NCBI GenBank assembly: GCA_036506495.1
Contig: DASXRQ010000243.1
Span: 1-23,563, forward strand
DNA: 23,563 nt
DNA from: DASXRC01 sp036506495
GTDB lineage: Bacteria > Actinomycetota > Actinomycetes > Mycobacteriales > Micromonosporaceae
Direction of reading: 5' to 3'
Notes under the pieces: generated by a model
Databases searched by the model: none
What the model saw: only the letters and a program-made list of their open reading frames with translations
What the model was told of the DNA's origin: nothing
Made by a program: the position numbers and the translations under genes
Part shown: positions 7,502 to 15,250 of the stretch, piece after piece
Position numbering within the stretch: position 1 is the first letter of the stretch
Layout of the letters: the number at the start of each line of letters is the position of its first letter

Positions 7502-7580
7502 CCCGCGCGGCGGGACAGCGTCGGTTGTGCATACCGCTTATGGTGTCGGCCATCATCGGATCGACGCGGGGGAGGCCGGC

Positions 7581-8561
7581 TTGGCTGCCGTACTCGAAAT
7601 CCAAGGGCTGCGCAAGACGTATCGGAGCCTGCGTCGCGGGCCGCGGCGGGCGCTCGACGGTTTCGACATGACCGTCGAGGCGGGTCAGGTGCACGGGTTC
7701 CTGGGCCCGAACGGCTCCGGTAAGACCACCACGCTCCGCACGCTACTCGGCCTGATCCGTCCGAACGGCGGGCGGATGATGGTCCTCGACCACGAGGTCC
7801 CGGCCGAACTGCCGACCGTCGTCGGGCGGATCGGCGCGATCGTGGAGAGTCCTCAGTTCTTCCCGCACTTTTCGGCCAGGGACACGCTTTCGCTGCTCGC
7901 CCAGGCCGGCGAGGTGCCCCAGCGCCGGGTGCCCGAGGTGCTCGAGCTCGTGGGCCTGCGGGACCGGGCCAAGGAGCGGGTGAAGACGTACTCGCTCGGC
8001 ATGAAGCAGCGGCTGGCGGTGGCCTCGGCGCTGCTGAAGGAGCCCACGCTGCTCATCCTCGACGAGCCGGCCAACGGGCTCGATCCGGGTGGCATCCGGG
8101 AGATGCGCGATCTGATGCGCGGGCTCGCCGAGGCCGGCACGACGGTCGTCCTGTCGAGTCACATCCTCGGCGAGGTCCAGCAGATCTGTGACTCCGTGAC
8201 GATCATTTCCAACGGCCGGCGGGTGGCCGCCGGACCCGTCGCCGAGGTGCTCGCGCAGCACTCGACCGGTGCCCAGCGGGTCCGCCTCGAGTCGGCGTCC
8301 GACCTGCCGGCGGCGGCCGAGGCGCTGACCGCGACCGGTGGCCAGGTGACGGCGTACGACGACCATCTGCTCGTGACCGGCCTGGACAGTCCCGCCGCGG
8401 TCACCCGCATCCTGGCCGGGCGAGGTCTCTACCTCAGCGAGCTGACGCCGGTCACGGTCGACCTGGAGAGCGTCTTCCTCGAGCTGACCGGCACCGCGCC
8501 GGTGCCCGGCCTGCACCGGCAGGTCGACGAGGCCGCCCAGACCGAGGAGGTGCCCGCGTGA
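7581..8561 (+). CDS. ABC transporter ATP-binding protein (ABC-2 exporter type)
   Basis: A 326-residue ABC ATPase. Walker A is GPNGSGKTT (42-50), the signature is YSLGMKQRL (137-145) in the LSGGQ position, Walker B is LLILDEPANGLDP (157-169), and the switch His is His194 in SSH. The C-terminal 110 residues form the extension usual in drug or bacteriocin-type exporters. The start TTG 7581 is preferred to an ATG 54 bp upstream because GGGGGAGG lies at the right distance and homologous proteins begin close to the VLEIQGLRKTY segment. The next gene overlaps its stop as GTGA, so it forms a two-gene exporter with that permease. The substrate is unknown. It lies 79 bp downstream of the DeoR gene and may or may not be co-transcribed with it. 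Confidence 0.9.
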   Translation: MAAVLEIQGLRKTYRSLRRGPRRALDGFDMTVEAGQVHGFLGPNGSGKTTTLRTLLGLIRPNGGRMMVLDHEVPAELPTVVGRIGAIVESPQFFPHFSARDTLSLLAQAGEVPQRRVPEVLELVGLRDRAKERVKTYSLGMKQRLAVASALLKEPTLLILDEPANGLDPGGIREMRDLMRGLAEAGTTVVLSSHILGEVQQICDSVTIISNGRRVAAGPVAEVLAQHSTGAQRVRLESASDLPAAAEALTATGGQVTAYDDHLLVTGLDSPAAVTRILAGRGLYLSELTPVTVDLESVFLELTGTAPVPGLHRQVDEAAQTEEVPA

Positions 8562-9568
8562 GTCTCGTCCGGGCCGAGGCGCGCCGGCTGGTGAAGCGCC
8601 GCTTCACGAGGTACATGGTCCTCATCGGCCTGCTCGTGCTGGCCGCGGTGGCCGTGGGCATGTTCTTCAGCCATCAGAAGATCGGACCCGCGCAGTACGC
8701 CGCCGCCCAGCGGGCGGCCGAGCGCGATTACCAGCAGCAGGTCCAGTTCAGCGAGGGCGTCCGGGCGGATTGTGAGCGGGCCAAGGCCGGCGACACGCCC
8801 GACAAGATGCACTTCCCCGAGGATTGCAGCCAGCTCATCCCGCCGCGCGAGGCGTTCCAGGCCCAGCAGTACCTGCCGGCGACGTTCAACTTCAAAGAGA
8901 TGTTCCCGGTGACGATCCTCGTGTTCGCGGGCGTACTGGCGATGGTCGCGTTCGTCGTCGGCGCCTCGTACGTCGGCGCCGAATGGCACACCGGCGGAAT
9001 GATGAACCTGTTGTTGTGGCGTCCGCGCCGGCTGCAGGTGCTGCTGGCCAAGTTGGGCACGCTGATGGCGGGCGTGCTCGCTACGGCCGTCGTACTCGGC
9101 GGGGCCTGGTTGGCCGCGTTCTGGGCCATCGGCTCCGAACGCGGCACGACGGCGGGCATGACCGCGGGCGTCTGGCGGTCGTTCGCGTTGACCGGCCTAC
9201 GCGGCCTCGCGGTGGTGCTCCTCGCCGCACTGGTCGGATTCGCGGTGGCCTCGATCGGCCGGCACACGGCGTTCGCCCTCGCCGGGGCGATCGCGGTCAT
9301 CGTGGTCGGCCAGCTCGGCCTGGGCATCGCGCTGCAACTGGCCCGGGTCCGCTTCGCGGAGGCGTACCTGCTGCCCACGCACGTATACGCCTGGATGACG
9401 AAGAAGGTGACGCTCCAGGACTGGCGGTCGTGCCAGTTCGTCATGGGTGAATGCCGGCCGAAGACAATGGACCTCACGTGGCAGCGCTCCGGCGTCCTCT
9501 TCGGGGTGACGGCGCTGGTCCTGTTCGGGGCGGCGTTGTGGACGATGCGCCGGCGGGACGTCACCTGA
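8558..9568 (+). CDS. ABC-2 type transporter permease
   Basis: A 336-residue membrane partner of the preceding ATPase, translationally coupled through GTGA. A first membrane helix (about 20-37) is followed by a hydrophilic stretch of about 75 residues with two cysteines (72 and 90). It then resumes with about five more helices, including the segment GASYVGAEWHTGGMMNLLLW (137-156), the cytoplasmic coupling pattern of ABC-2 permeases. A second Cys pair sits in SCQFVMGEC before the last helix. If the hydrophilic loops are extracellular, as topology suggests, disulphides are possible. The substrate is not identifiable. It ends before two hairpins that may terminate the transcript. Confidence 0.85.
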   Translation: MSLVRAEARRLVKRRFTRYMVLIGLLVLAAVAVGMFFSHQKIGPAQYAAAQRAAERDYQQQVQFSEGVRADCERAKAGDTPDKMHFPEDCSQLIPPREAFQAQQYLPATFNFKEMFPVTILVFAGVLAMVAFVVGASYVGAEWHTGGMMNLLLWRPRRLQVLLAKLGTLMAGVLATAVVLGGAWLAAFWAIGSERGTTAGMTAGVWRSFALTGLRGLAVVLLAALVGFAVASIGRHTAFALAGAIAVIVVGQLGLGIALQLARVRFAEAYLLPTHVYAWMTKKVTLQDWRSCQFVMGECRPKTMDLTWQRSGVLFGVTALVLFGAALWTMRRRDVT

Positions 9569-9573
9569 TCGGT

Positions 9574-9605
9574 CGGTTGGCTTAACCGCGGGGTGGTCTC
9601 CCCGC
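9574..9605 (+). terminator. Tandem hairpins after the ABC-2 exporter pair
   Basis: CGGTT/AACCG (9574-9578 with 9584-9588, 5-nt loop) is followed at once by GCGGGG/CCCCGC (9588-9593 with 9600-9605, 6-nt loop). There is no T-run, as is common for actinobacterial terminators. The two hairpins share one base, so they may be alternatives. Confidence 0.5.
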
Positions 9606-9633
9606 CCCCGGCCGCCGAACCGGGATCCGTCGA

Positions 9634-9639
9634 TAAGAT
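9634..9639 (+). promoter_or_regulatory. -10 element TAAGAT upstream of the DUF3263 gene
   Basis: TAAGAT matches TANNNT and would start a transcript near 9646, about 30 nt before the ATG at 9678. No good -35 box is visible. Confidence 0.4.
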
Positions 9640-9677
9640 GGTGACTCAAGTCGATGTCCGCGAGCGAGGAGCCCACC

Positions 9678-10070
9678 ATGGTTGACGAGGGCATGGTCGA
9701 CTCGCGCATCATCGACTCGCGGATGATCGAAGACCCGCCGCCGGCGCCGGCGCAGCGCCCGCCGTCCCAGCAGCGCCCGCCGGCGGAGGGCCCGCCGGCG
9801 CAGCGGCCGTCATCGGAGCCGGCGCGGCCGGCGTTGACCGAGCGTGACCGGCAGATCCTCGCGTTCGAGCGCCAGTGGTGGCGGCACGCCGGCGCGAAGG
9901 AGCAGGCGATCCGGGACACGTTCGACCTGTCGTCGACGCGGTACTACCAGATCCTCAACGGCCTGCTCGACAATCCGGCGGCGCTCGCGCACGACCCGGT
10001 GGTCGTCGGGCGGCTGCGTCGGCTGCGCTCGGCTCGATCCCGCTCCCGAGGCACCGGCCGCGTCGCGTAG
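9678..10070 (+). CDS. DUF3263 protein (small helix-turn-helix-like)
   Basis: A 130-residue protein. Its C-terminal 75 residues (LTERDRQILAFERQWWR, then STRYYQILNGLLDNPAAL) are the DUF3263 domain found across Actinobacteria. The domain looks helical and DNA-binding-like, but I know of no established function. The N-terminal 55 residues are low-complexity and proline/glutamine-rich, preceded by a short repeated acidic pattern (MVDEGMVDSRIIDSRMIED). ATG 9678 is chosen because GAGGAG lies 6 nt upstream. An in-frame ATG at 9654 lacks such a site. It converges on the Cdc48-like ATPase gene with only 23 bp between stops. Confidence 0.85.
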   Translation: MVDEGMVDSRIIDSRMIEDPPPAPAQRPPSQQRPPAEGPPAQRPSSEPARPALTERDRQILAFERQWWRHAGAKEQAIRDTFDLSSTRYYQILNGLLDNPAALAHDPVVVGRLRRLRSARSRSRGTGRVA

Positions 10071-10093
10071 GGACCGACGTCATTGGGGGGACG

Positions 10094-12292
10094 TCAACCC
10101 GCGGCGTGCAGCTCCGCGTACGCGGACAGCCAGGCGACCTGAGCCGGTTCGAGCGAGGCACGGACACGCTCCCGCGCCGCGGCCACGTGCGCCGCCGTCA
10201 CCGACGTCGCGTCGAGCGACTCCCGCATCGCGGCGAGCGCCGCTTCCCGTACGAGGGCCGCGCAGTCCGCCGCGGAGAACCCGTCGAGCCCGGCCGCCAG
10301 CCCGGCGAGGTCCACGTCGGTGGCGAGCGGAACGTTGCGAGCGACGGCGCGAAGAATCTCGGCCCGCGCCTCGGCGTCCGGTGGCGGCACGTAGATCAGG
10401 CGTTCCAGGCGCCCCGGGCGCAACAGCGCGGGGTCGACCAGGTCGGGCCGGTTCGTCGCACCCACCACCACGACGTTGCGCAGCGCCTCAACCCCATCCA
10501 GCTCGGTGAGCAGTGACGCGACCACCCGGTCGGTCGTGCCGCCGTCGCTGGCCTGCCCACGGATGGGAGCGAGTGCGTCGACCTCGTCGAGAAACACCAG
10601 CGTCGGTGCCGCCTCCCGGGCCCGGCGGAACAGCTCCCGCACCGCCCGCTCGCTCTCGCCGACCCACTTGCTGAGCAGCTCGGCGCCTTTGACCGCGAGC
10701 ACGTTAGCCCGTCCGGAGCCGGCGATCGCCCGGACGAGGTACGTTTTGCCGCACCCCGGCGGCCCGTACAGCAGCACGCCCCGCGGTGGCTGCACACCCA
10801 GCCGGGCGAACGTGTCGGGGTAGGTCAGCGGCCACAGCACCGCCTCCGTGAGCACCTGCTTGACCTCTGCCATGTCGCCGACGTCGTCCAGTGTCAGCTC
10901 GGCGATCTCCAATGTGGACTCGGCCATTGACGTGGGGCGGACGACCTCCAGCGCCGCCTCGAAGTCGGCCATGGCCACCGTCGGCGATCCGGCGTCTGCC
11001 TTCTGCCGCAGCGCCGCGCGCACGCCGGCCTCCCGGGCCAGGGCCGCGAGGTCGGCGGCGACGAATCCCGGGGTACGCGCCGCGACGTCGTCGAGGCGCA
11101 CGTCCTCGGCGAGGGGCATCCCCCGGGTCAGCACGGCGAGCTGCTCCCGACGTAGGGCCGCATCCGGCAGCGGCACGGCGAGCTGGAGTGCGAGCAGGTC
11201 GGGCGCCCGCAGCGCCGGGTCCACCGACTCGGGGCGGCTGGTCGTGCAGACGACCGCGGCGCCGGCGCGGATCACGTCGCCGACGACCTGGCGGAACACG
11301 GTGGCCAGCGGGCCGGGCTGCTCGCGGGGGGCGAGCGCCTCGACGTCGGCCACGAGCAGGAGGCCCGCGTCGTGCCGGCGTACCGCCGACGCCGCGTCGC
11401 GCAGCCTGGCCGCGGCGTCGTTGGCGGTCAGCGCGGCGAGCTCCGGCGCCCAGAGCGCGACCACGCTCGCGCCGACGACCGCGGCGACGGAGCGCACCAT
11501 GGTCGACTTGCCCGATCCGGCGGGCCCGGTGATCAGTACGCCGAGCGACACCGCCGTCCCGAGCCGGCCGAGCACCTCGCCGTGGTGGAAGCCGAGGTCC
11601 AACAGCTCGATGAGCTCGTGCGCCTGCGCCCGCAGCCCGGGCAGGTCGTCCACGGCCGGTGGTGGCGCGTTCGCGGCCTCCACAGTGGACGCCGCGGAGG
11701 CCGGCTCGCCGGGCGCGTGGGTGACCTGACCGTCGCGCCATCCCACGACCGTGTCCATGGTGACCAACGCCGCGTCCACCGGATCAGCGGACACGACGGT
11801 GAGCAGGGTGCTCGTCCAGGCGTACCCCACCGTGTTCGCGAGGCTGCGCCGCGCGGCCTCGACCAACCCGCGGACGCCTGAGGCCGGCAGCACGTCCTGC
11901 GGCAGCAGCGAGACGTTGTCGTCGACGGTGACCACCTTGCCGAGCAGCGCGAGCCGGAGCATCTCGGGGGAGACCGCTGCCTCGATGTCGGCCGGCCCGG
12001 CGAGCGTCACCGACCGGGCGCCGACGACCGGCGCCGGCGCGACGCGCACCTGGCCGCCGTCCCGAACGCCGAGGTTGCCGAGGATCAAGTCATCGGCGTA
12101 CAGCAGTGCCCGGCTGGCGTCGATTTCGGCGCGGGCCGCGATGCCCGCCGTGGAACGACGGCCGGTGAGCCGGACCGGGTCGCCGGGGTGCAGGCCGAGC
12201 GCGCTGAGCACCTCCGGGTGCAGCCGGACGATCCCGCGGCGGGCGTCCAGCGCGGCCGGGCGCAGGCTCGCGGTCAACGTCAGCTCTGCCAT
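10094..12292 (-). CDS. cpa: Cdc48-like AAA+ ATPase (Cpa-type, proteasome-associated family)
   Basis: A 732-residue protein with the Cdc48/p97 layout: an N domain (about 1-190, double-psi barrel-like), then D1 and D2 ATPase modules. D2 is complete: Walker A GPPGCGKT (510-517), pore loop near KWVGESE, Walker B VFLDE (Asp569, Glu570), and Arg625/Arg628 in LLRPGRLE. D1 has Walker A GPAGSGKS (256-263) but a broken Walker B: LLLVADVEALAP puts Ala315 and Asp316 where Asp-Glu is expected. It also lacks the second arginine finger (LRAPDLLALQ). Actinobacterial Cpa proteins are known to interact with the bacterial 20S proteasome, presumably as unfoldases. ATG 12292 is preferred to GTG 12313 because TACCCT lies 7 nt upstream, which makes the transcript leaderless. 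It diverges from the hydrolase-ABC gene. Confidence 0.88.
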   Translation of the reverse strand: MAELTLTASLRPAALDARRGIVRLHPEVLSALGLHPGDPVRLTGRRSTAGIAARAEIDASRALLYADDLILGNLGVRDGGQVRVAPAPVVGARSVTLAGPADIEAAVSPEMLRLALLGKVVTVDDNVSLLPQDVLPASGVRGLVEAARRSLANTVGYAWTSTLLTVVSADPVDAALVTMDTVVGWRDGQVTHAPGEPASAASTVEAANAPPPAVDDLPGLRAQAHELIELLDLGFHHGEVLGRLGTAVSLGVLITGPAGSGKSTMVRSVAAVVGASVVALWAPELAALTANDAAARLRDAASAVRRHDAGLLLVADVEALAPREQPGPLATVFRQVVGDVIRAGAAVVCTTSRPESVDPALRAPDLLALQLAVPLPDAALRREQLAVLTRGMPLAEDVRLDDVAARTPGFVAADLAALAREAGVRAALRQKADAGSPTVAMADFEAALEVVRPTSMAESTLEIAELTLDDVGDMAEVKQVLTEAVLWPLTYPDTFARLGVQPPRGVLLYGPPGCGKTYLVRAIAGSGRANVLAVKGAELLSKWVGESERAVRELFRRAREAAPTLVFLDEVDALAPIRGQASDGGTTDRVVASLLTELDGVEALRNVVVVGATNRPDLVDPALLRPGRLERLIYVPPPDAEARAEILRAVARNVPLATDVDLAGLAAGLDGFSAADCAALVREAALAAMRESLDATSVTAAHVAAARERVRASLEPAQVAWLSAYAELHAAG

Positions 12293-12299
12293 GGGGCCG

Positions 12300-12305
12300 A
12301 GGGTA
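12300..12305 (-). promoter_or_regulatory. -10 element TACCCT of the leaderless Cdc48-like gene
   Basis: On the minus strand TACCCT (TANNNT) ends 7 nt before the ATG at 12292. This is the same spacing as at the PAP2 and hydrolase-ABC genes. Confidence 0.45.
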
Positions 12306-12330
12306 GCTGGCACGGCCGGTTGGCTGATCC

Positions 12331-12400
12331 CCCGGTCGATCTAGGGCACGTACTGGTGGTTAGAGATCGACTAACCAGAATTCGCCCTAGATCGACCGGG
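12331..12400. repeat. 70-bp palindromic element between divergent genes
   Basis: The 17-bp arms at 12331-12347 and 12384-12400 are perfect inverted copies (CCCGGTCGATCTAGGGC and its complement). The interior has its own hairpin, GGTTAG 12358-12363 with CTAACC 12371-12376. It sits between divergent genes, so termination of a coding transcript is not its obvious role. It could be a protein-binding site or a member of a dispersed palindrome family. Confidence 0.8.
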
Positions 12401-12426
12401 AGGGGGTGGTCGCTGCTGGTCCGCCG

Positions 12427-12432
12427 TACCGT
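12427..12432 (+). promoter_or_regulatory. -10 element TACCGT of the leaderless hydrolase-ABC gene
   Basis: TACCGT (TANNNT) ends 7 nt before the ATG at 12440, which implies a leaderless transcript. No -35 box is recognised. Confidence 0.45.
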
Positions 12433-12439
12433 AAGGGCC

Positions 12440-15250
12440 ATGCCCTCTGCGCTGCCGCGAATGCGCCGTGCGATGCCGCGGCTGACCCGACGCCGGATTA
12501 TCTCCGGTGCGGTTGTGCTCGCGGTCGTGGCCGCGCTGGCGGCGTGGTCGGCATGGCCGCAGCCACCCAGCTACCGCACGGAACAGCGGATGATCGCGGT
12601 GTCGGGCGGGGACGAGCCGGCAAACCTGGACACGACCTTCTACCTGCCGAAGGCCGCGTCCGCCCGCCACCCGGTGCCCGCGGTGCTGCTCGCCCACGGC
12701 TTCGGCGGCACCAAGCTGAGCGTGGCCACGGACGCCGAGGACCTCGCCGGGCTCGGCTACGCGGTGCTGACGTGGACCGCCCGCGGGTTCGGCGCCAGCG
12801 GCGGCCGGATCCACCTGGATAGCCCCGATTACGAGGTACGCGACGGGCAGCGGCTGCTCGACTGGCTGGCGGCCCGCCCCGAGGTCCGCCGGGATGCCCC
12901 CGGGGACCCGAGGGTGGGCGTCGTTGGCGGGTCGTACGGCGGTGGGCTCGCGCTCATGCTGGCCGGTTACGACCGGCGGGTGGACGCGATCGTCCCGATG
13001 ATGGCCTGGCACGATCTCGCACGGTCATTCCTGCCGGAGTCGAGCGGCCGGCCACCCGTGGAGGGGGTCTTCAAGAAGGAGTGGGCCGGCCTGTTCTTCG
13101 GGTACGGCACCGGCGGCCCCGGTGCGCAGACCGGGCTGAGCGGCACCGGCCCCGCCGGCGTGGACTCGGGCATCCTGGTCGGCCGCGCCGTGGATCCATC
13201 GTGCGGGCGGTTCGCGCGGGACGTCTGCCAGGCGTACCTCCGGCTCGCCACGGCCGGCCGAGCCACCGCCGACGAGGTGGCGCTGCTGCGCCGGTCGAGC
13301 CCGGCGACGGTGCTCGACCGGATCACGGCGCCGACGCTGCTCATCCAGGGTGAGGCGGACTCGCTGTTCCCGCTGTCCGAGGCGGACGCGAACGCGCGCG
13401 GGATCGCAGTCCACGGCACGCCGGTGCGCGTCGCCTGGTTCACCGGCGGCCACGACGGCGGCGCCGGCCCGCGCACCGACCAGGACCGGCTGAGGTACCT
13501 GACCGCGCAGTGGCTCGGGTACTACCTCAAGGGCGAGGGCGGGCGGCCCGCGACGAGCTTTACCTGGTCGCGCATTGCCGGCTTCGACCCCCTCGCCCGC
13601 GGCCTGGTCAGCAACGGCTACTCCGCCGAGGCGTACCGCGGGCTCGGCGGATCCTCCGTCAGCACGGTGCCGGTGGCCGGCCCCACCCAACAGATTGCGA
13701 ACCCCCCGGCCGGCACACCGGCAGCGGTCTCCTCGGTGCCGTTCGCGGGCAGCCTCGCATCGTTCGTGAACGGTGTGGTCACCGACCTGCCCGGCCAGCA
13801 CGCCTGGTTCGACTCCGCGTCTTTGCCACGGGCGGTCGAGGTGCTGGGCGCCCCGACCGTGTCGATCCGGGCCGCGTCGCCCACCGGCGAGGCGGTGCTG
13901 TTCGTCAAGCTATACGACGTCGGCCCCGATGGCGCGGCCACGCTGCCGAGCGGGCTGATCGCCCCGGTGCGGCTGACCGGCCTGCCCACCGACATCGCGC
14001 GCGGCCGCCCGGTCGCAGTTACGCTGCCCGCGATCGTGCACCGGTTCGACGCCGGCCACGCGCTGCGCGTCGTGGTGGCGACGTCGGACGAGGCGTACGC
14101 GACGCCGATCCGGCCGACCGTCTACACCGTAGCGCTCGGCGCGGGTGACACGGGTACGGTGGCGCTGCCCGCCGTGCCGGGGACGCCGATCCCGAGCCGA
14201 GCCATCGTCTGGCGGTGGGTGCTCGGCGCCTTGCTCGTCGTGCTCGCGGCCGGGCTTGTGACCGCCGTCGCGGTCGCGCGCCGACGGCACCGCCGCGCCG
14301 ATCGCTCGCTCGCCGCCGAGTACGCCGACACGCCGCTCGTCGTGCGAAGCCTGCGCAAGGAGTACGCCGACGGCCTTCTCGCGGTGTCCCGGGTGGACTT
14401 CACCGTCCAGCGTGGACAGGTCGTCGGTCTGCTGGGTCCGAACGGCGCGGGCAAGACGACCACGCTGCGGGTGCTGATGGGCCTGACCCGGCCGACGGCC
14501 GGCGAGGTTCTGGTGTTCGGGCACACGTTGAGTCCCGGTGCGCCGGTGCTGTCCCGGCTCGGCGCCCTCGTGGAAGGACCGGGCTTCCTGCCGCACCTGA
14601 GCGGGTTGGACAACCTGCGGTCGTACTGGCGAGCCACCGGACGGCCCGAGGCGGACGCTCGCTTCGATGAGGCGCTCGACATCGCCGGGCTGGGCGCGTC
14701 GGTGCACCGCAAGGTGCGCACCTACAGCCACGGCATGAAACAGCGGCTCGCGATCGCGCAGGCGATCCTCGGCCTGCCCGAGCTCCTGGTGCTCGATGAG
14801 CCGACGGACGGGCTCGACCCGCCGCAGATCGCCGAGATGCGCCGGGTGCTCAGGCGGTACGCGACGGGCGGCCGGGCCGTGCTGGTCTCCTCCCATCTCC
14901 TCGCTGAGGTCGAGCAGACCTGCACCCACGTGGTGGTCGTCCACAAGGGAGAGATCGTGGCCGCCGGTCCAGTCGAGGAGATCGTGGGCGAGTCACCCAC
15001 GGTCACTCTCCAGGTCTCGGATGTGGCCGCGGCCGAAGCGGTGCTCGGCCGGCTCGGTGGGATCGGCTCGGTCACCGCCGACGGCCGGTCAAGCCTCGTC
15101 GTCGACGTGAACGGGACCGCGCGGAGCGAGGTGGTGGCCGCCCTGGTCCGGGCCGGCATAGGTGTGGACCGGGTCGTGCCGCGACGGCGGTTGGAGGACG
15201 CCTTCCTGGCACTCGTGGGGGAGACGACCCGGGGAGGGGGAGACCGGTGA
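12440..15250 (+). CDS. Membrane-tethered CocE/X-Pro peptidase-like hydrolase fused to an ABC ATPase
   Basis: A 936-residue two-enzyme fusion. Order: a basic N-terminus and membrane helix (about 20-38); an alpha/beta hydrolase with nucleophile Ser165 in GGSYGG, Asp307 in GEADSLFP and His338 in TGGHDG; a beta-rich domain (about 450-580) resembling the X-Pro dipeptidyl-peptidase C-terminal domain; and a second helix (about 589-612). A full ABC ATPase follows, with Walker A GPNGAGKTT 666-674, signature YSHGMKQRL 762-770, Walker B LLVLDEPTDGLDP 782-794 and His819. Positive-inside arginines flank both helices (RLTRRR and ARRRHRR), placing the hydrolase outside and the ATPase inside. No frame break separates the halves. 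The start ATG 12440 follows a TANNNT box by 7 nt. The permease gene begins at its stop. Substrate and purpose of joining the domains are unknown. Confidence 0.9.
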   Translation: MPSALPRMRRAMPRLTRRRIISGAVVLAVVAALAAWSAWPQPPSYRTEQRMIAVSGGDEPANLDTTFYLPKAASARHPVPAVLLAHGFGGTKLSVATDAEDLAGLGYAVLTWTARGFGASGGRIHLDSPDYEVRDGQRLLDWLAARPEVRRDAPGDPRVGVVGGSYGGGLALMLAGYDRRVDAIVPMMAWHDLARSFLPESSGRPPVEGVFKKEWAGLFFGYGTGGPGAQTGLSGTGPAGVDSGILVGRAVDPSCGRFARDVCQAYLRLATAGRATADEVALLRRSSPATVLDRITAPTLLIQGEADSLFPLSEADANARGIAVHGTPVRVAWFTGGHDGGAGPRTDQDRLRYLTAQWLGYYLKGEGGRPATSFTWSRIAGFDPLARGLVSNGYSAEAYRGLGGSSVSTVPVAGPTQQIANPPAGTPAAVSSVPFAGSLASFVNGVVTDLPGQHAWFDSASLPRAVEVLGAPTVSIRAASPTGEAVLFVKLYDVGPDGAATLPSGLIAPVRLTGLPTDIARGRPVAVTLPAIVHRFDAGHALRVVVATSDEAYATPIRPTVYTVALGAGDTGTVALPAVPGTPIPSRAIVWRWVLGALLVVLAAGLVTAVAVARRRHRRADRSLAAEYADTPLVVRSLRKEYADGLLAVSRVDFTVQRGQVVGLLGPNGAGKTTTLRVLMGLTRPTAGEVLVFGHTLSPGAPVLSRLGALVEGPGFLPHLSGLDNLRSYWRATGRPEADARFDEALDIAGLGASVHRKVRTYSHGMKQRLAIAQAILGLPELLVLDEPTDGLDPPQIAEMRRVLRRYATGGRAVLVSSHLLAEVEQTCTHVVVVHKGEIVAAGPVEEIVGESPTVTLQVSDVAAAEAVLGRLGGIGSVTADGRSSLVVDVNGTARSEVVAALVRAGIGVDRVVPRRRLEDAFLALVGETTRGGGDR

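Noticed and set aside
12331..12400. Palindrome as an insertion-sequence end or attachment site
   Set aside because: No transposase or integrase, no target duplication and no paired copy in the window; the 2678 element shares only a 7-base core.
12188..12439. Upstream extension of the hydrolase-ABC frame
   Set aside because: It overlaps the Cdc48-like gene start and the palindrome. ATG 12440 begins a normal basic N-terminus and membrane helix.
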